A DNA stretch of 64,000 bases from Eoetvoesia sp035555955 (lineage in GTDB: Bacteria > Pseudomonadota > Gammaproteobacteria > Burkholderiales > Burkholderiaceae_B), in NCBI RefSeq assembly GCF_035555955.1, contig NZ_DATMGA010000045.1, positions 1 through 64,000 on the forward strand, written 5' to 3'. Each line of letters starts with the position of its first letter. The first letter of the stretch is position 1. Under the pieces are notes generated by a model. It had not been told where the DNA came from, searched no databases, and saw only the letters and a program-made list of their open reading frames with translations. This document shows positions 16,108 to 24,413 of the stretch, piece after piece. Both the position numbers and the translations under genes were made by a program.

Positions 16108-17226
16108 ATGCAAATAGGTATTCCGCGGGAAAGCCTCCCGGGAGAGACTCGCGTCGCCGCCACTCCCGAGACCGTCAAGAAATACAGTAGCGCCAAGCAT
16201 CAGGTTATTGTCGAACAAGGGGCCGGCGCCGCCGCGCATTATCCCGACGAAGCCTACGCCGCCGCCGGCGCAACCCTGGGCTCTGCCCAGCAGGCGCTGG
16301 GCGCCGAGCTGGTGCTCAAGGTGCGGGCGCCCAACGCCGCCGAGCTGGCCGGCATGAAATCCGGCTCGGTCCTGGTCGGCATGCTGGACCCTTTCAACCA
16401 GGAGGGGCTGCAGGCCCTGGCTTCGGCCGGCCTTACCGCCTTCGCCCTCGAGGCCGCGCCGCGCATCACGCGCGCGCAAAGCCTCGATGTCCTGTCTTCG
16501 CAAGCCAATCTAAGCGGCTACAAGGCCGTATTGCTGGCGGCCAACCAGTACGGCCGCCTGTTTCCCATGATGATGACGGCGGCCGGCACGCTCAAGGCGG
16601 CGCGGGTGGTGGTGCTGGGCGCGGGCGTGGCCGGCCTGCAGGCCATCGCCACGGCCAAGCGCCTGGGCGCCGTGGTCGAGGCCTCCGACGTGCGCCCGGC
16701 GGCCAAAGAGCAAATCGAATCCTTGGGCGCCAAGTTCATCGACGTGCCCTTCGAAACCGACGAGGAACGCGAAATCGCCCAGGGCGCGGGCGGCTACGCG
16801 CGCCCCATGCCCGCGGCCTGGATGGCGCGCCAGGCTGCCCTGGTTTCCGAACGCTGCAAGCAGGCCGACATCATCGTCAGCACCGCGCTGATTCCCGGGC
16901 GTCCGGCCCCCGTGCTGATATCCGAAGAAACCGTGCAAGGCATGAAACCGGGCTCGGTCATTGTGGACCTGGCGGTCGAGCGCGGCGGCAACTGCCCGCT
17001 TTCCGAAAAGGACCAGGTCGTGCAAAAGCATGGCGTAACCCTCATCGGCTACAGCAACCTGCCCGCCATGGTGGCCACCGACGCATCGGCCCTGTACGCC
17101 CGCAACATACTCGACTTTCTGAAACTCATTATCGGCGCCGAAGGCCAACTGGCCATCCAGCGCGAAGACGAAATCGTCGCGGCCTGCCTGATGTGCAGCG
17201 ACGGCAACCTGCTAAGGAGCGCCTGA
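16108..17226 (+). CDS. pntAA: NAD(P) transhydrogenase subunit alpha part 1
   Basis: NAD(H)-binding domain I of the proton-translocating transhydrogenase, which uses the proton gradient to reduce NADP+ with NADH. The 372-residue product matches the split form of the alpha subunit. It begins MQIGIPRES, has the NAD-binding GAGVAGLQA (171-179), and the RPAPVLISEE and MKPGSVIVDLAVERGGN segments. Its stop overlaps the pntAB start by 1 nt (TGATG at 17224-17228). Confidence 0.95.
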   Translation: MQIGIPRESLPGETRVAATPETVKKYSSAKHQVIVEQGAGAAAHYPDEAYAAAGATLGSAQQALGAELVLKVRAPNAAELAGMKSGSVLVGMLDPFNQEGLQALASAGLTAFALEAAPRITRAQSLDVLSSQANLSGYKAVLLAANQYGRLFPMMMTAAGTLKAARVVVLGAGVAGLQAIATAKRLGAVVEASDVRPAAKEQIESLGAKFIDVPFETDEEREIAQGAGGYARPMPAAWMARQAALVSERCKQADIIVSTALIPGRPAPVLISEETVQGMKPGSVIVDLAVERGGNCPLSEKDQVVQKHGVTLIGYSNLPAMVATDASALYARNILDFLKLIIGAEGQLAIQREDEIVAACLMCSDGNLLRSA

Positions 17227-17543
17227 TGGAAGCGGTCAACCCAACCTTGCTCAACCTCATCATCTTCATCCTGGCCATCTACGTGGGCTTTCATGTGGTG
17301 TGGAACGTAACCCCCGCCCTGCATACGCCGCTCATGGCCGTTACCAACGCCATCTCGGCCATCATCATCGTGGGCGCCATGCTGGCCGCCGGCCTGACCG
17401 AAGGCGGGCTGGCCCGCTTCATGGGAGTGTTCGCCGTGGCCCTGGCCGCCGTCAACGTCTTCGGGGGATTCCTGGTCACGCGCCGCATGCTGGAGATGTT
17501 CAAGAAAAAAGAGAAGAAGCCGGCTCAGGGAGGCAAAGCATGA
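17226..17543 (+). CDS. pntAB: NAD(P) transhydrogenase subunit alpha part 2
   Basis: Small membrane subunit of 105 residues with three to four hydrophobic helices (LLNLIIFILAIYVGFHVVW, MAVTNAISAIIIVGAML, MGVFAVALAAVNVFGGFLV). It forms part of the proton channel. It ends in a lysine-rich cytoplasmic tail. It is coupled to both neighbours by overlapping start/stop codons. Confidence 0.94.
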   Translation: MEAVNPTLLNLIIFILAIYVGFHVVWNVTPALHTPLMAVTNAISAIIIVGAMLAAGLTEGGLARFMGVFAVALAAVNVFGGFLVTRRMLEMFKKKEKKPAQGGKA

Positions 17544-18976
17544 TCTCCATCAACCTCGTCACCTTTCTCTACCTCATTGCGTCCGTCTGCTTCATCCAGG
17601 CGCTGAAGGGCCTGTCGCACCCCACCACTTCGCGGCGCGGCAACACCTTCGGCATGGTCGGCATGGCCATCGCCGTGCTGACCACGGCGGCGCTGATCGT
17701 CGGCGTAGCCAAGGAAGGCATGGCCGTGGCCGGCCTGGGCTGGATCGTGCTGGGCCTGGTCATCGGCGGCGCCATCGGCACCACCATGGCCAAGCGCGTC
17801 GAAATGACCAAGATGCCCGAGCTCGTGGCCTTCATGCACAGCATGATCGGCCTGGCGGCCGTGGCCATCGCCGTGGCCATCGTGGCTGAACCGCACGCCT
17901 TCAACCTGGCAGCGGAAGGACAGCCCCTGCCCGTGGGCAACCGGCTCGAGCTCTTCATCGGCACCTTCGTCGGCGCCATCACCTTCTCGGGCTCGGTCAT
18001 CGCCTTCGGCAAGCTCTCGGGCAAATACAAGTTCCGCCTGTTCCAGGGCGCGCCGGTGGTGTTCGGCGGGCAGCATATGCTTAACCTGGCCCTGGCCGTG
18101 GTCATGGTGGCCTGCGGCCTGTGGTTCATGGGCACGCAGCAGTGGCTGCCCTTCATCATCATGACGGTACTCGCCTTCATCCTCGGCGTGCTCATCATCA
18201 TCCCCATCGGCGGCGCCGACATGCCGGTGGTGGTGTCCATGCTGAACAGCTATTCGGGATGGGCAGCGGCCGGCATCGGCTTTTCGCTGAACAACCCCAT
18301 GCTCATCATCGCGGGCTCGCTGGTGGGCTCGTCAGGCGCCATCCTGTCGTACATCATGTGCAAGGCCATGAACCGCTCGTTCTTCAACGTGATTCTGGGC
18401 GGCTTCGGCAGCGAAGCCTCGGCCTCGCAAGGCGGCGCCCAGGCCCAGCGCAACGTCAAGTCGGGCAGTCCCGACGACGCGGCCTTCCTCATGGGCAACG
18501 CCGAATCGGTCACCATCGTGCCCGGCTACGGCCTGGCCGTGGCGCGCGCCCAGCATGCCCTCAAGGAACTGGCCGAGAAGCTCACCGAGAAAGGCGTGAC
18601 CGTAAAGTACGCCATCCACCCGGTGGCCGGCCGCATGCCTGGCCACATGAACGTGCTGCTGGCCGAAGCCGAGGTGCCCTACGACCAGGTCTTCGAAATG
18701 GAGGACATCAACAGCGAGTTCGCGCAAACCGACGTGGTGCTGGTGCTGGGCGCCAACGACGTGGTCAACCCCGCCGCCAAGAACGACCCGCAATCGCCCA
18801 TCGCCGGCATGCCCATCCTGGAAGCCTACAAGGCGCGCACGGTCATCGTGAACAAGCGCTCGATGGCGGCCGGCTACGCGGGCCTGGACAACGAACTGTT
18901 CTACATGGACAAGACCATGATGGTGTTCGGAGACGCCAAGAAGGTCATCGAAGACATGGTCAAGGCTGTGGAATAA
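17540..18976 (+). CDS. pntB: NAD(P) transhydrogenase subunit beta
   Basis: The 478-residue product has an N-terminal membrane domain of many helices (to about residue 270) and a C-terminal NADP(H)-binding domain III with IVPGYGLAVARAQHAL, HPVAGRMPGHMNVLLAEA and GANDVVNPAA. Its ATG overlaps the pntAB stop (ATGA, 17540-17543). It is followed by a strong terminator. Confidence 0.96.
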   Translation: MISINLVTFLYLIASVCFIQALKGLSHPTTSRRGNTFGMVGMAIAVLTTAALIVGVAKEGMAVAGLGWIVLGLVIGGAIGTTMAKRVEMTKMPELVAFMHSMIGLAAVAIAVAIVAEPHAFNLAAEGQPLPVGNRLELFIGTFVGAITFSGSVIAFGKLSGKYKFRLFQGAPVVFGGQHMLNLALAVVMVACGLWFMGTQQWLPFIIMTVLAFILGVLIIIPIGGADMPVVVSMLNSYSGWAAAGIGFSLNNPMLIIAGSLVGSSGAILSYIMCKAMNRSFFNVILGGFGSEASASQGGAQAQRNVKSGSPDDAAFLMGNAESVTIVPGYGLAVARAQHALKELAEKLTEKGVTVKYAIHPVAGRMPGHMNVLLAEAEVPYDQVFEMEDINSEFAQTDVVLVLGANDVVNPAAKNDPQSPIAGMPILEAYKARTVIVNKRSMAAGYAGLDNELFYMDKTMMVFGDAKKVIEDMVKAVE

Positions 18977-18998
18977 GCCGCCGCGCTCGGGCCACGGC

Positions 18999-19041
18999 AA
19001 AAAAATACCCCGCCTGGAAATATCCGGCGGGGTATTTTTTT
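18999..19041 (+). terminator. Rho-independent terminator of the pnt operon
   Basis: A long stem (AAAATACCCCGCC pairing with GGCGGGGTATTTT) with an 11-nt loop is followed by a T-run. The A-run on the left side means it can also act on transcripts from the opposite strand. Confidence 0.9.
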
Positions 19042-19129
19042 GCTGCGCCGAAGCCGTCAGCGGCGCGGTGGCATGTCGTGGGCTGCGGCCCGGGAAGGCA
19101 TTCCCGCGCCGCGCAAGGGCCGTAACAGC

Positions 19130-19729
19130 CTATAGCGAGCCGCCCTCGAGCCACTTCTTGCCGCGCGCGTACAAGGCTTCCACCTCGGCGCCCGTGAGCT
19201 GGGGCATATCCATTTTCACCTTGTAGCCGATCTGGGTTTGAATATAGGCCAGATGCTGGTAGCCGTACGGGAATGTCGCCAGCGCCTTGGCATCGATTTC
19301 CAGCTTTGCCGAAGGGTCGAGAGGATCGACGCGGTCTTTTTCGTAGATGGGCTGGCGCAACACCATGCCCCAGCGGCCGTTGCGCTTTTCCAGGAAATCG
19401 TAGAAGCGGCCGGTGCAAACCACGTCGCACAAGACGCCCTGAACATCGCCGCGCTGGGAAATCGTCATCTTGGTTTGAATGATGGCGCGATCGCCGGCCA
19501 GGTCGATGGACGAGCCGCCCAGAAAATGCAGAATGCTGACGCCCTTCTTCCACCCTTCCTGCGTGACGCGGATGAAGTCGGTCGCCGACCCCTGGAACCA
19601 GGTCGCCATCATGACGCCGTCGTCGTGCCAGACCGAGGCAAACCGCTCCCAGTCGCCGGCATCGCGCCACACCGCCCAGTTCTCGACCAGGTCCCGAATC
19701 GCCAGGCGGTCTTTCAATTCTTGATCCAC
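19130..19729 (-). CDS. SnoaL-like (NTF2-fold) protein of the catabolic cluster
   Basis: The 199-residue product resembles the SnoaL/NTF2-like small-barrel family (LAIRDLVENWAVWRDAGDWERFASVWHDDG begins near residue 9). Such folds serve as ring-hydroxylating dioxygenase beta subunits, isomerases or dehydratases, so the function cannot be fixed. A GTG at 19729 with AAGGAG six bases upstream is the best start; a TTG at 19735 lies directly against that ribosome-binding site. It is the last gene of the cluster, 2 bp after the MFS gene. Confidence 0.7.
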   Translation of the reverse strand: MDQELKDRLAIRDLVENWAVWRDAGDWERFASVWHDDGVMMATWFQGSATDFIRVTQEGWKKGVSILHFLGGSSIDLAGDRAIIQTKMTISQRGDVQGVLCDVVCTGRFYDFLEKRNGRWGMVLRQPIYEKDRVDPLDPSAKLEIDAKALATFPYGYQHLAYIQTQIGYKVKMDMPQLTGAEVEALYARGKKWLEGGSL

Positions 19730-19731
19730 AC

Positions 19732-21030
19732 TCAACTCCTTTCATTATCCAGTAAGGGCGCGGCAGGGCCGCGTTCCGCCAATAATACAACCGAATCCCG
19801 ACCGGCGCCGACGCGGCTCGGAGCCGTTTCGCGCAGGAACAATGCCACCAAGGCGGCTATCAGCGCGGTTGCGCAACCGATCGTGAACGGCGTGCCCGCA
19901 CCCAGCTTGTCGCCGCTAAAGCCCAGCAACACCGGCGACACGCACCCGCCAACCACCTCGCCTGCGCCGACCACGAGAGCAATGGCCCGGCTGGCATACG
20001 GCCCGGCGACCGACTCGCCCGGAATCGTCGCCAAAAACACCGGGAAGGCGCCAATGCCCAGGTAACTGATGAAAATAGCCGCGCACAATACCGGCAGACT
20101 GGCCTGGAACACCGCCACGACCAGCGGCGCGAGTGCCGTCAGCAACAGGGCGAACACCAGCACCGGGCGACGGCCGAGACGGTCGGACAAGGCAGGCACC
20201 AGGGCTCCGCCGATCACGGCGGAAACGCCGAGCACCCCCATGAACATTCCCATCTCGCCCGGCGTAAACTTGCGCTGCTCGACCAGGAACAAAGGCCCAA
20301 ACACCATAATGCTGAAGAATGTCGTAATAAACAAACAAGCGATGACGACACACAGCAGGACATTACGATTGAACAATGGCCGCCCGCCCTCGGCCGCCGA
20401 AACGGCGGCAACCTTTGCCTCGGGCATGGCTCGAGCAATGCGCTCCAGCGAAGGCTCGCGCACCCAGCGCCACAACACAATCGCAAGCACCAGGCCCGGA
20501 ATGCCGGCAAGATAAAAGGTGGAGCGCCAGCCATATTCCTGAGCCAGAAAAACCAGCAGCACCGGCGCCAGCATAGAACCGAACACACCGGTCGAAACCG
20601 CTTGAATGAATCCCATGTTGAAGCCGCGCCGCGCCGGAGTGGACTCGACCATCATCAAGGACTGCGTCACCGGCAGCACGGGGCCTTCGGCCAGCCCCAT
20701 CACCACCCTCGCAAGCAGCAGCATGGCAAAAGTCGCCGCCATCCCCGAACTGATGGAGCAAAGCGAAAAAACCACGACGGCCGACACCAGAACCGGACGC
20801 TTGACGGCGCGCCGGTCGGTCAGCTGACTGAAGGCAAAACCCGAAATGGCCCAGGCTACACCCAATGCCGCGTTCAGCAAACCTATCTGCACCATGCTGA
20901 GCGAAAACTCGCCCCGCAAGAACGGCATAAGAAAATTGATCGCAAGACGATCGAAGAACATCAACCCGTTGGCCAGGAACAGCATGACGAGCAAGCCGTT
21001 TTCATAGCGCCATAATTTTTGCGTCCCCAT
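19732..21030 (-). CDS. Major facilitator superfamily transporter
   Basis: The 432-residue product has about twelve hydrophobic segments. The MFS loop 2-3 signature appears as FSQLTDRRAVKRPVL and again in the second half as ALSDRLGRRPVLV. FFDRLAINFLMPFL in helix 1 resembles the aromatic-acid/H+ symporter and phthalate-permease-like branches. Its place in a catabolic cluster suggests substrate uptake, but the ligand is unknown. The ATG at 21030 is preceded by GGAG; another in-frame start lies at 21057. Confidence 0.85.
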   Translation of the reverse strand: MGTQKLWRYENGLLVMLFLANGLMFFDRLAINFLMPFLRGEFSLSMVQIGLLNAALGVAWAISGFAFSQLTDRRAVKRPVLVSAVVVFSLCSISSGMAATFAMLLLARVVMGLAEGPVLPVTQSLMMVESTPARRGFNMGFIQAVSTGVFGSMLAPVLLVFLAQEYGWRSTFYLAGIPGLVLAIVLWRWVREPSLERIARAMPEAKVAAVSAAEGGRPLFNRNVLLCVVIACLFITTFFSIMVFGPLFLVEQRKFTPGEMGMFMGVLGVSAVIGGALVPALSDRLGRRPVLVFALLLTALAPLVVAVFQASLPVLCAAIFISYLGIGAFPVFLATIPGESVAGPYASRAIALVVGAGEVVGGCVSPVLLGFSGDKLGAGTPFTIGCATALIAALVALFLRETAPSRVGAGRDSVVLLAERGPAAPLLDNERS

Positions 21031-21139
21031 CACTTCATCTCCATTTATTCGCTGCACATGCCGCCAGCCCCGGCTCTATCGGCCTGATGCCGGCTGTCGT
21101 GGACGAGGATGTTCCCGCCCTCTTTTTGGTTTCAATGCG

Positions 21140-21158
21140 CCAGGCCCAAAGGGCCTGG
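21140..21158 (-). terminator. Hairpin between the FAH-family gene and the MFS gene
   Basis: A perfect 8-bp stem (CCAGGCCC / GGGCCTGG) with a 3-nt loop lies in the 140-bp gap. On the minus strand it follows the FAH-family gene. It may attenuate or partly terminate transcription before the transporter gene. Confidence 0.6.
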
Positions 21159-21170
21159 CATTCCTGCACG

Positions 21171-22022
21171 TCAGGCTTGCTCTTCAGCGATTGGATTGCG
21201 CAACGTTCCCACCTGGCCAACTTCGACCTCCAGTACGTCGCCCGGCTTCATCCACAGCGGGGGCTTGCGCTTGCCGCCCACGCCTCCTGGCGTGCCCGTG
21301 ACGATCACGTCGCCGGGTTCCAGCTCGGTAAACCTGGAGCAATACGAAATAAGCGCGGGAATCGAGAAGATCATCAGATCGGCGCTGGAACGCTGAACCT
21401 CCACGCCGTTCAGGCGCGTGACCAGGCTCAGGTCCGCCCCATCGGCGATTGCGTCGCGCGTCACCATCCACGGGCCGAAGCCACCGGTGGCGGGAAAGTT
21501 CTTGCCGGGCGTCCATTGATGTGTGTGGCGCTGCCAGTCCCGAACGGTTCCATCGCAATACGGCGCATAGCCCGCGATATAAGACCAGGCATCGGCTTCG
21601 GAAACCCGGCGCCCGCGCCGCCCGATGATCACGGCAATTTCACCTTCAAAGTCGAACTGCCCGGACTCGGCGGGGCGTCGCAGCGGCTGCCCATGGCCAA
21701 CCTGGGAGTTTGCGAAACGTGCAAACACCACGGGTTTTTCCGGGACTTCACGCTCTGTTTCAATACGGTGGTCGTGATAATTGGTGCCGATGCAGAAAAT
21801 CTTGGGGGGGTTCGGCACGACAGGCAAAAGCTCGACATCGTCCAGGCCATGCTCGGGCGCGGCATTCGCCACCAATTCGGGCAATGCCGGCAAGGCATTG
21901 GCCTCCAGGGCGTCAAGCAACGCAGCATGGCCGCTGCGCTTTGCCAGATCGACGATACCGCCGTCAACCACGGCCCCCCAACTGGACGTGCCGCCGCCCA
22001 CCCGGTAACTCAATAACTTCAT
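21171..22022 (-). CDS. Fumarylacetoacetate hydrolase family protein
   Basis: The 283-residue product has the FAH fold: PPKIFCIGTNYHDH near residues 73-86, the metal-binding FDFEGEIAVIIGRRGRRV, and SYCSRFTELEPGDVIVTGTPGGVG near the C-terminus. Members hydrolyse or decarboxylate C-C bonds in ring-cleavage products. Here it probably acts downstream of the dioxygenase gene in the same operon. The start at 22022 has GGAG upstream and overlaps the GlcG-like stop by 4 bp. Confidence 0.88.
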   Translation of the reverse strand: MKLLSYRVGGGTSSWGAVVDGGIVDLAKRSGHAALLDALEANALPALPELVANAAPEHGLDDVELLPVVPNPPKIFCIGTNYHDHRIETEREVPEKPVVFARFANSQVGHGQPLRRPAESGQFDFEGEIAVIIGRRGRRVSEADAWSYIAGYAPYCDGTVRDWQRHTHQWTPGKNFPATGGFGPWMVTRDAIADGADLSLVTRLNGVEVQRSSADLMIFSIPALISYCSRFTELEPGDVIVTGTPGGVGGKRKPPLWMKPGDVLEVEVGQVGTLRNPIAEEQA

Positions 22023-22438
22023 CGTGTTTCTCCTGTTTTTGCCACAAAGGCCGCAATCGCCATTTCGGCGATCTTCGCGTCCAGATGGGGCGGCCCACCG
22101 GCAACGCCCACGGCGCCGACGCACTGCTCCAGTACGAATACCGGCACCCCGCCCTCCACGGGCGTATGCGGCATGGTCACCATCGAGAACCGGCCCTCGT
22201 TAAGCGGCTTCTCGAAAAAAGTCGTGGGATGGCCGCCCTCGGCTGCGCTGCGCGCCTTGTCGAAGGCGCCCTGGGCGCTCATCAGCGGCGCTCCGTCCAT
22301 GCGCGCCATGGCCTGCATGTACGTGGTCGAATCGACCACCGCAATGGACACCGGAAGCCCGAGGTCGGCGGCCGCAGCCTGCGCCGCGGCGCACAACCAC
22401 CGAGCGTCTTCCAGGCTAAGCGAAAGTTTGCTATGCAT
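22019..22438 (-). CDS. GlcG/HbpS family heme-degrading-domain protein
   Basis: The 139-residue product matches the small GlcG/HbpS (DUF336) family: LSLEDARWLCAAAQAAAADLG near the N-terminus, VDSTTYMQAMARMDGA and AFDKARSAAEGGHPTTFF in the middle, and VGAVGVAGGPPHLDAKIAEMA at the end. Such proteins often accompany catabolic operons and their role there is unclear. The ATG at 22438 overlaps the upstream hydrolase stop by 8 bp. Confidence 0.85.
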   Translation of the reverse strand: MHSKLSLSLEDARWLCAAAQAAAADLGLPVSIAVVDSTTYMQAMARMDGAPLMSAQGAFDKARSAAEGGHPTTFFEKPLNEGRFSMVTMPHTPVEGGVPVFVLEQCVGAVGVAGGPPHLDAKIAEMAIAAFVAKTGETR

Positions 22439-23219
22439 AGTGGTTGGCCCCCAGGAAGTCGTCGATGACGCGGTTGTAATGCGCGGGCTCTTCGAAGTAC
22501 GTGGAATGCCCGGACTCTGTAAAGGTGTAGGTTTGCGCCCCCGGAATGCAGCTGGCGGCAATCAGGTGGGTTTCACTGCCCAGCAACTTGTTCTGCACAC
22601 CGCTCATGACCAAGGTGGGGACCTTGTAGCCCTTGAAGTCATCGGGCATGAGGCGCAGTTCGGGATCGGTGATGGTGGAAAGATCAAGCTTTTGATTCAT
22701 GCGCGCCAGCATCTGGTACAACGCGATCATCTCGGGGCGCTCGTTGACGAAGCTTTCACTGAACCCCAAGTCCTGGGGCGGCACGGTCTCGCCGGCCGCG
22801 ACGCGGCGGAATCTCTCGGAAACCACCTCCAGCGTCTTGTGATGCGGTCCATACGCAGGGGTCGGAGACCCCGACAACACCAGGGCGGCAAAGCGCTCGG
22901 GCTCGCGCACGGCCAAAGGCAGCCCCGACCACGCCCCCATGGACTGGCACACCGCCGCCACCGGCCCGTCGGCTTCGATATCCAGCACTCGCGCCAGATC
23001 TTCGCTGAACTGACGAGGATGAAAGGTGGAGGGATCCGCCCTGGAACCCCCGAAACCGCGCATGTCCAGGCAAATGACGCGATACTTTTTACTGAAGTGT
23101 TCCACCTGTTGGAAAAACACCGTCGCGTTCGCCCCGGCGCCATGCACGAACACAAGCAGGGGCCCTTCCCCGCTGACGTCATAGCGCAAGCGCGCGCCGG
23201 GCACATCGATATAAGGCAT
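22431..23219 (-). CDS. Alpha/beta hydrolase
   Basis: The 262-residue product has the alpha/beta hydrolase fold with the oxyanion segment HGAGA (26-30). The nucleophile elbow is CQSMG (Ser93), which lacks the first glycine of the usual GxSxG. The catalytic histidine is His238 in ESGHSTYFEEP. In this operon, between a VOC dioxygenase and a FAH-type hydrolase, it could cleave the ring-fission product as MhpC/BphD do. Substrate unknown. It lies 12 bp after the dioxygenase gene. Confidence 0.88.
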   Translation of the reverse strand: MPYIDVPGARLRYDVSGEGPLLVFVHGAGANATVFFQQVEHFSKKYRVICLDMRGFGGSRADPSTFHPRQFSEDLARVLDIEADGPVAAVCQSMGAWSGLPLAVREPERFAALVLSGSPTPAYGPHHKTLEVVSERFRRVAAGETVPPQDLGFSESFVNERPEMIALYQMLARMNQKLDLSTITDPELRLMPDDFKGYKVPTLVMSGVQNKLLGSETHLIAASCIPGAQTYTFTESGHSTYFEEPAHYNRVIDDFLGANHYA

Positions 23220-23231
23220 CTCTATATTCCT

Positions 23232-24398
23232 TTAAGCCAAGGGCCCCATGAAGGGCGGTTCAAACCATGCCGGGCCACCATGCTCGATGGTTTCCGGCCA
23301 GCTATCGAAAGGCAGGGGCAGCGTGGCGGGACTTGGCGCATCGCCGTTGCGGTCAACGCAATCCATGCCGTAAAAAATCTGGATTGCTATTCGATCCGGC
23401 CCCTGCACCCAGAATCCATAACGCACTCCGGGCGACAATTCGGCGGGCAAATCCAGGATGGCGACACCCTGCTCCTCCAGGAAGCCCCGGGCGTCTTGCA
23501 ATTGACGATAGGTCGCGACGGAAAACCCGATCGCCGCCGCGCAGTTCAGTTCATCCCGCAGGGCCGATGGATAAATCGCCAGGGTGTGGTGCTCGTTGTC
23601 CGCGCGCAGGAAAATCCCTTCATGCCCTTTGATCTTGACGCGCTGCGTGACAGTCAGGCCAAGCACGTCGCGGTAGAAAGCAAGAGAGCTTTCCGGATCG
23701 GCGACGAACAAGGCAATGCGGGCGAGACGGGTCAGCTTGAAGGGGCGCGCCATCAAGATGCCATCGACCTCGAAGGCCGCCTCGACGTCGTTGCCGGGGC
23801 GATAGCCACCGCCCGCGCCATCGCGCGCCAACGCATCGTCCACTTCCTGATGCTCGGAAATCTGCGGCAGCTCGGGGCAGGTATGGAAGGCGCGGCCGTA
23901 CATCGTCGCGGGTTTGCTGCGGCCGTCCCAGCCTATCTGCTCCATGCCGTAGAACACCTCATGGATATAGCCGTCTGGGTCGTAAGCGTAGGCGTGCCAG
24001 TTGGAGCCTGGCGCATCGCGGCCCACACGCCGGATCCGGGTGCTCCGGTCAAGAAAATCCACACCATCCACGACTTCCTGCAAGCTGCCCACCTGCCACG
24101 AAACCTGTCCGACGACAGCGCCTTTGCGATCGGGCTCGCGGGTGTCGACCAGCATCTGGCTGCCCACCACGATGGTGTGGTGATCCGTACCGCAGCGCAG
24201 GAAATAGCCCAGGGCATGCTCCTTGGGCAGCTCCGGCATGCGGGAGGTGAAGTCGTCGACATCGCTGAGCACCAGGCCCAGCTTGCTGGTCAGGAAATCT
24301 ATGGTTCCGGAAAGATCCGGGGTGTGGTAGCCAAAATGGCCTATGCGCCGTATACGGAAAGGCTGCTCGCGGCGCAAGCCGCCAACATTGAAACTCAT
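23232..24398 (-). CDS. VOC family protein, probable extradiol ring-cleavage dioxygenase
   Basis: The 388-residue product contains two vicinal-oxygen-chelate modules. The first (about 17-150) begins IGHFGYHTPDLSGTIDFL; the second (about 225-370) begins LARIALFVADPESSLAFYRDVLGL. Likely metal ligands are His22 or His25, His73 or His74 in GTDHHTIVVG, and a glutamate in YIHEVFYG. The length and two-module design fit type I extradiol dioxygenases. Which catechol or quinol it opens cannot be told. It lies 15 bp after the monooxygenase gene. Confidence 0.8.
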   Translation of the reverse strand: MSFNVGGLRREQPFRIRRIGHFGYHTPDLSGTIDFLTSKLGLVLSDVDDFTSRMPELPKEHALGYFLRCGTDHHTIVVGSQMLVDTREPDRKGAVVGQVSWQVGSLQEVVDGVDFLDRSTRIRRVGRDAPGSNWHAYAYDPDGYIHEVFYGMEQIGWDGRSKPATMYGRAFHTCPELPQISEHQEVDDALARDGAGGGYRPGNDVEAAFEVDGILMARPFKLTRLARIALFVADPESSLAFYRDVLGLTVTQRVKIKGHEGIFLRADNEHHTLAIYPSALRDELNCAAAIGFSVATYRQLQDARGFLEEQGVAILDLPAELSPGVRYGFWVQGPDRIAIQIFYGMDCVDRNGDAPSPATLPLPFDSWPETIEHGGPAWFEPPFMGPLA

Positions 24399-24413
24399 GG
24401 CAATGCTCCTTGA

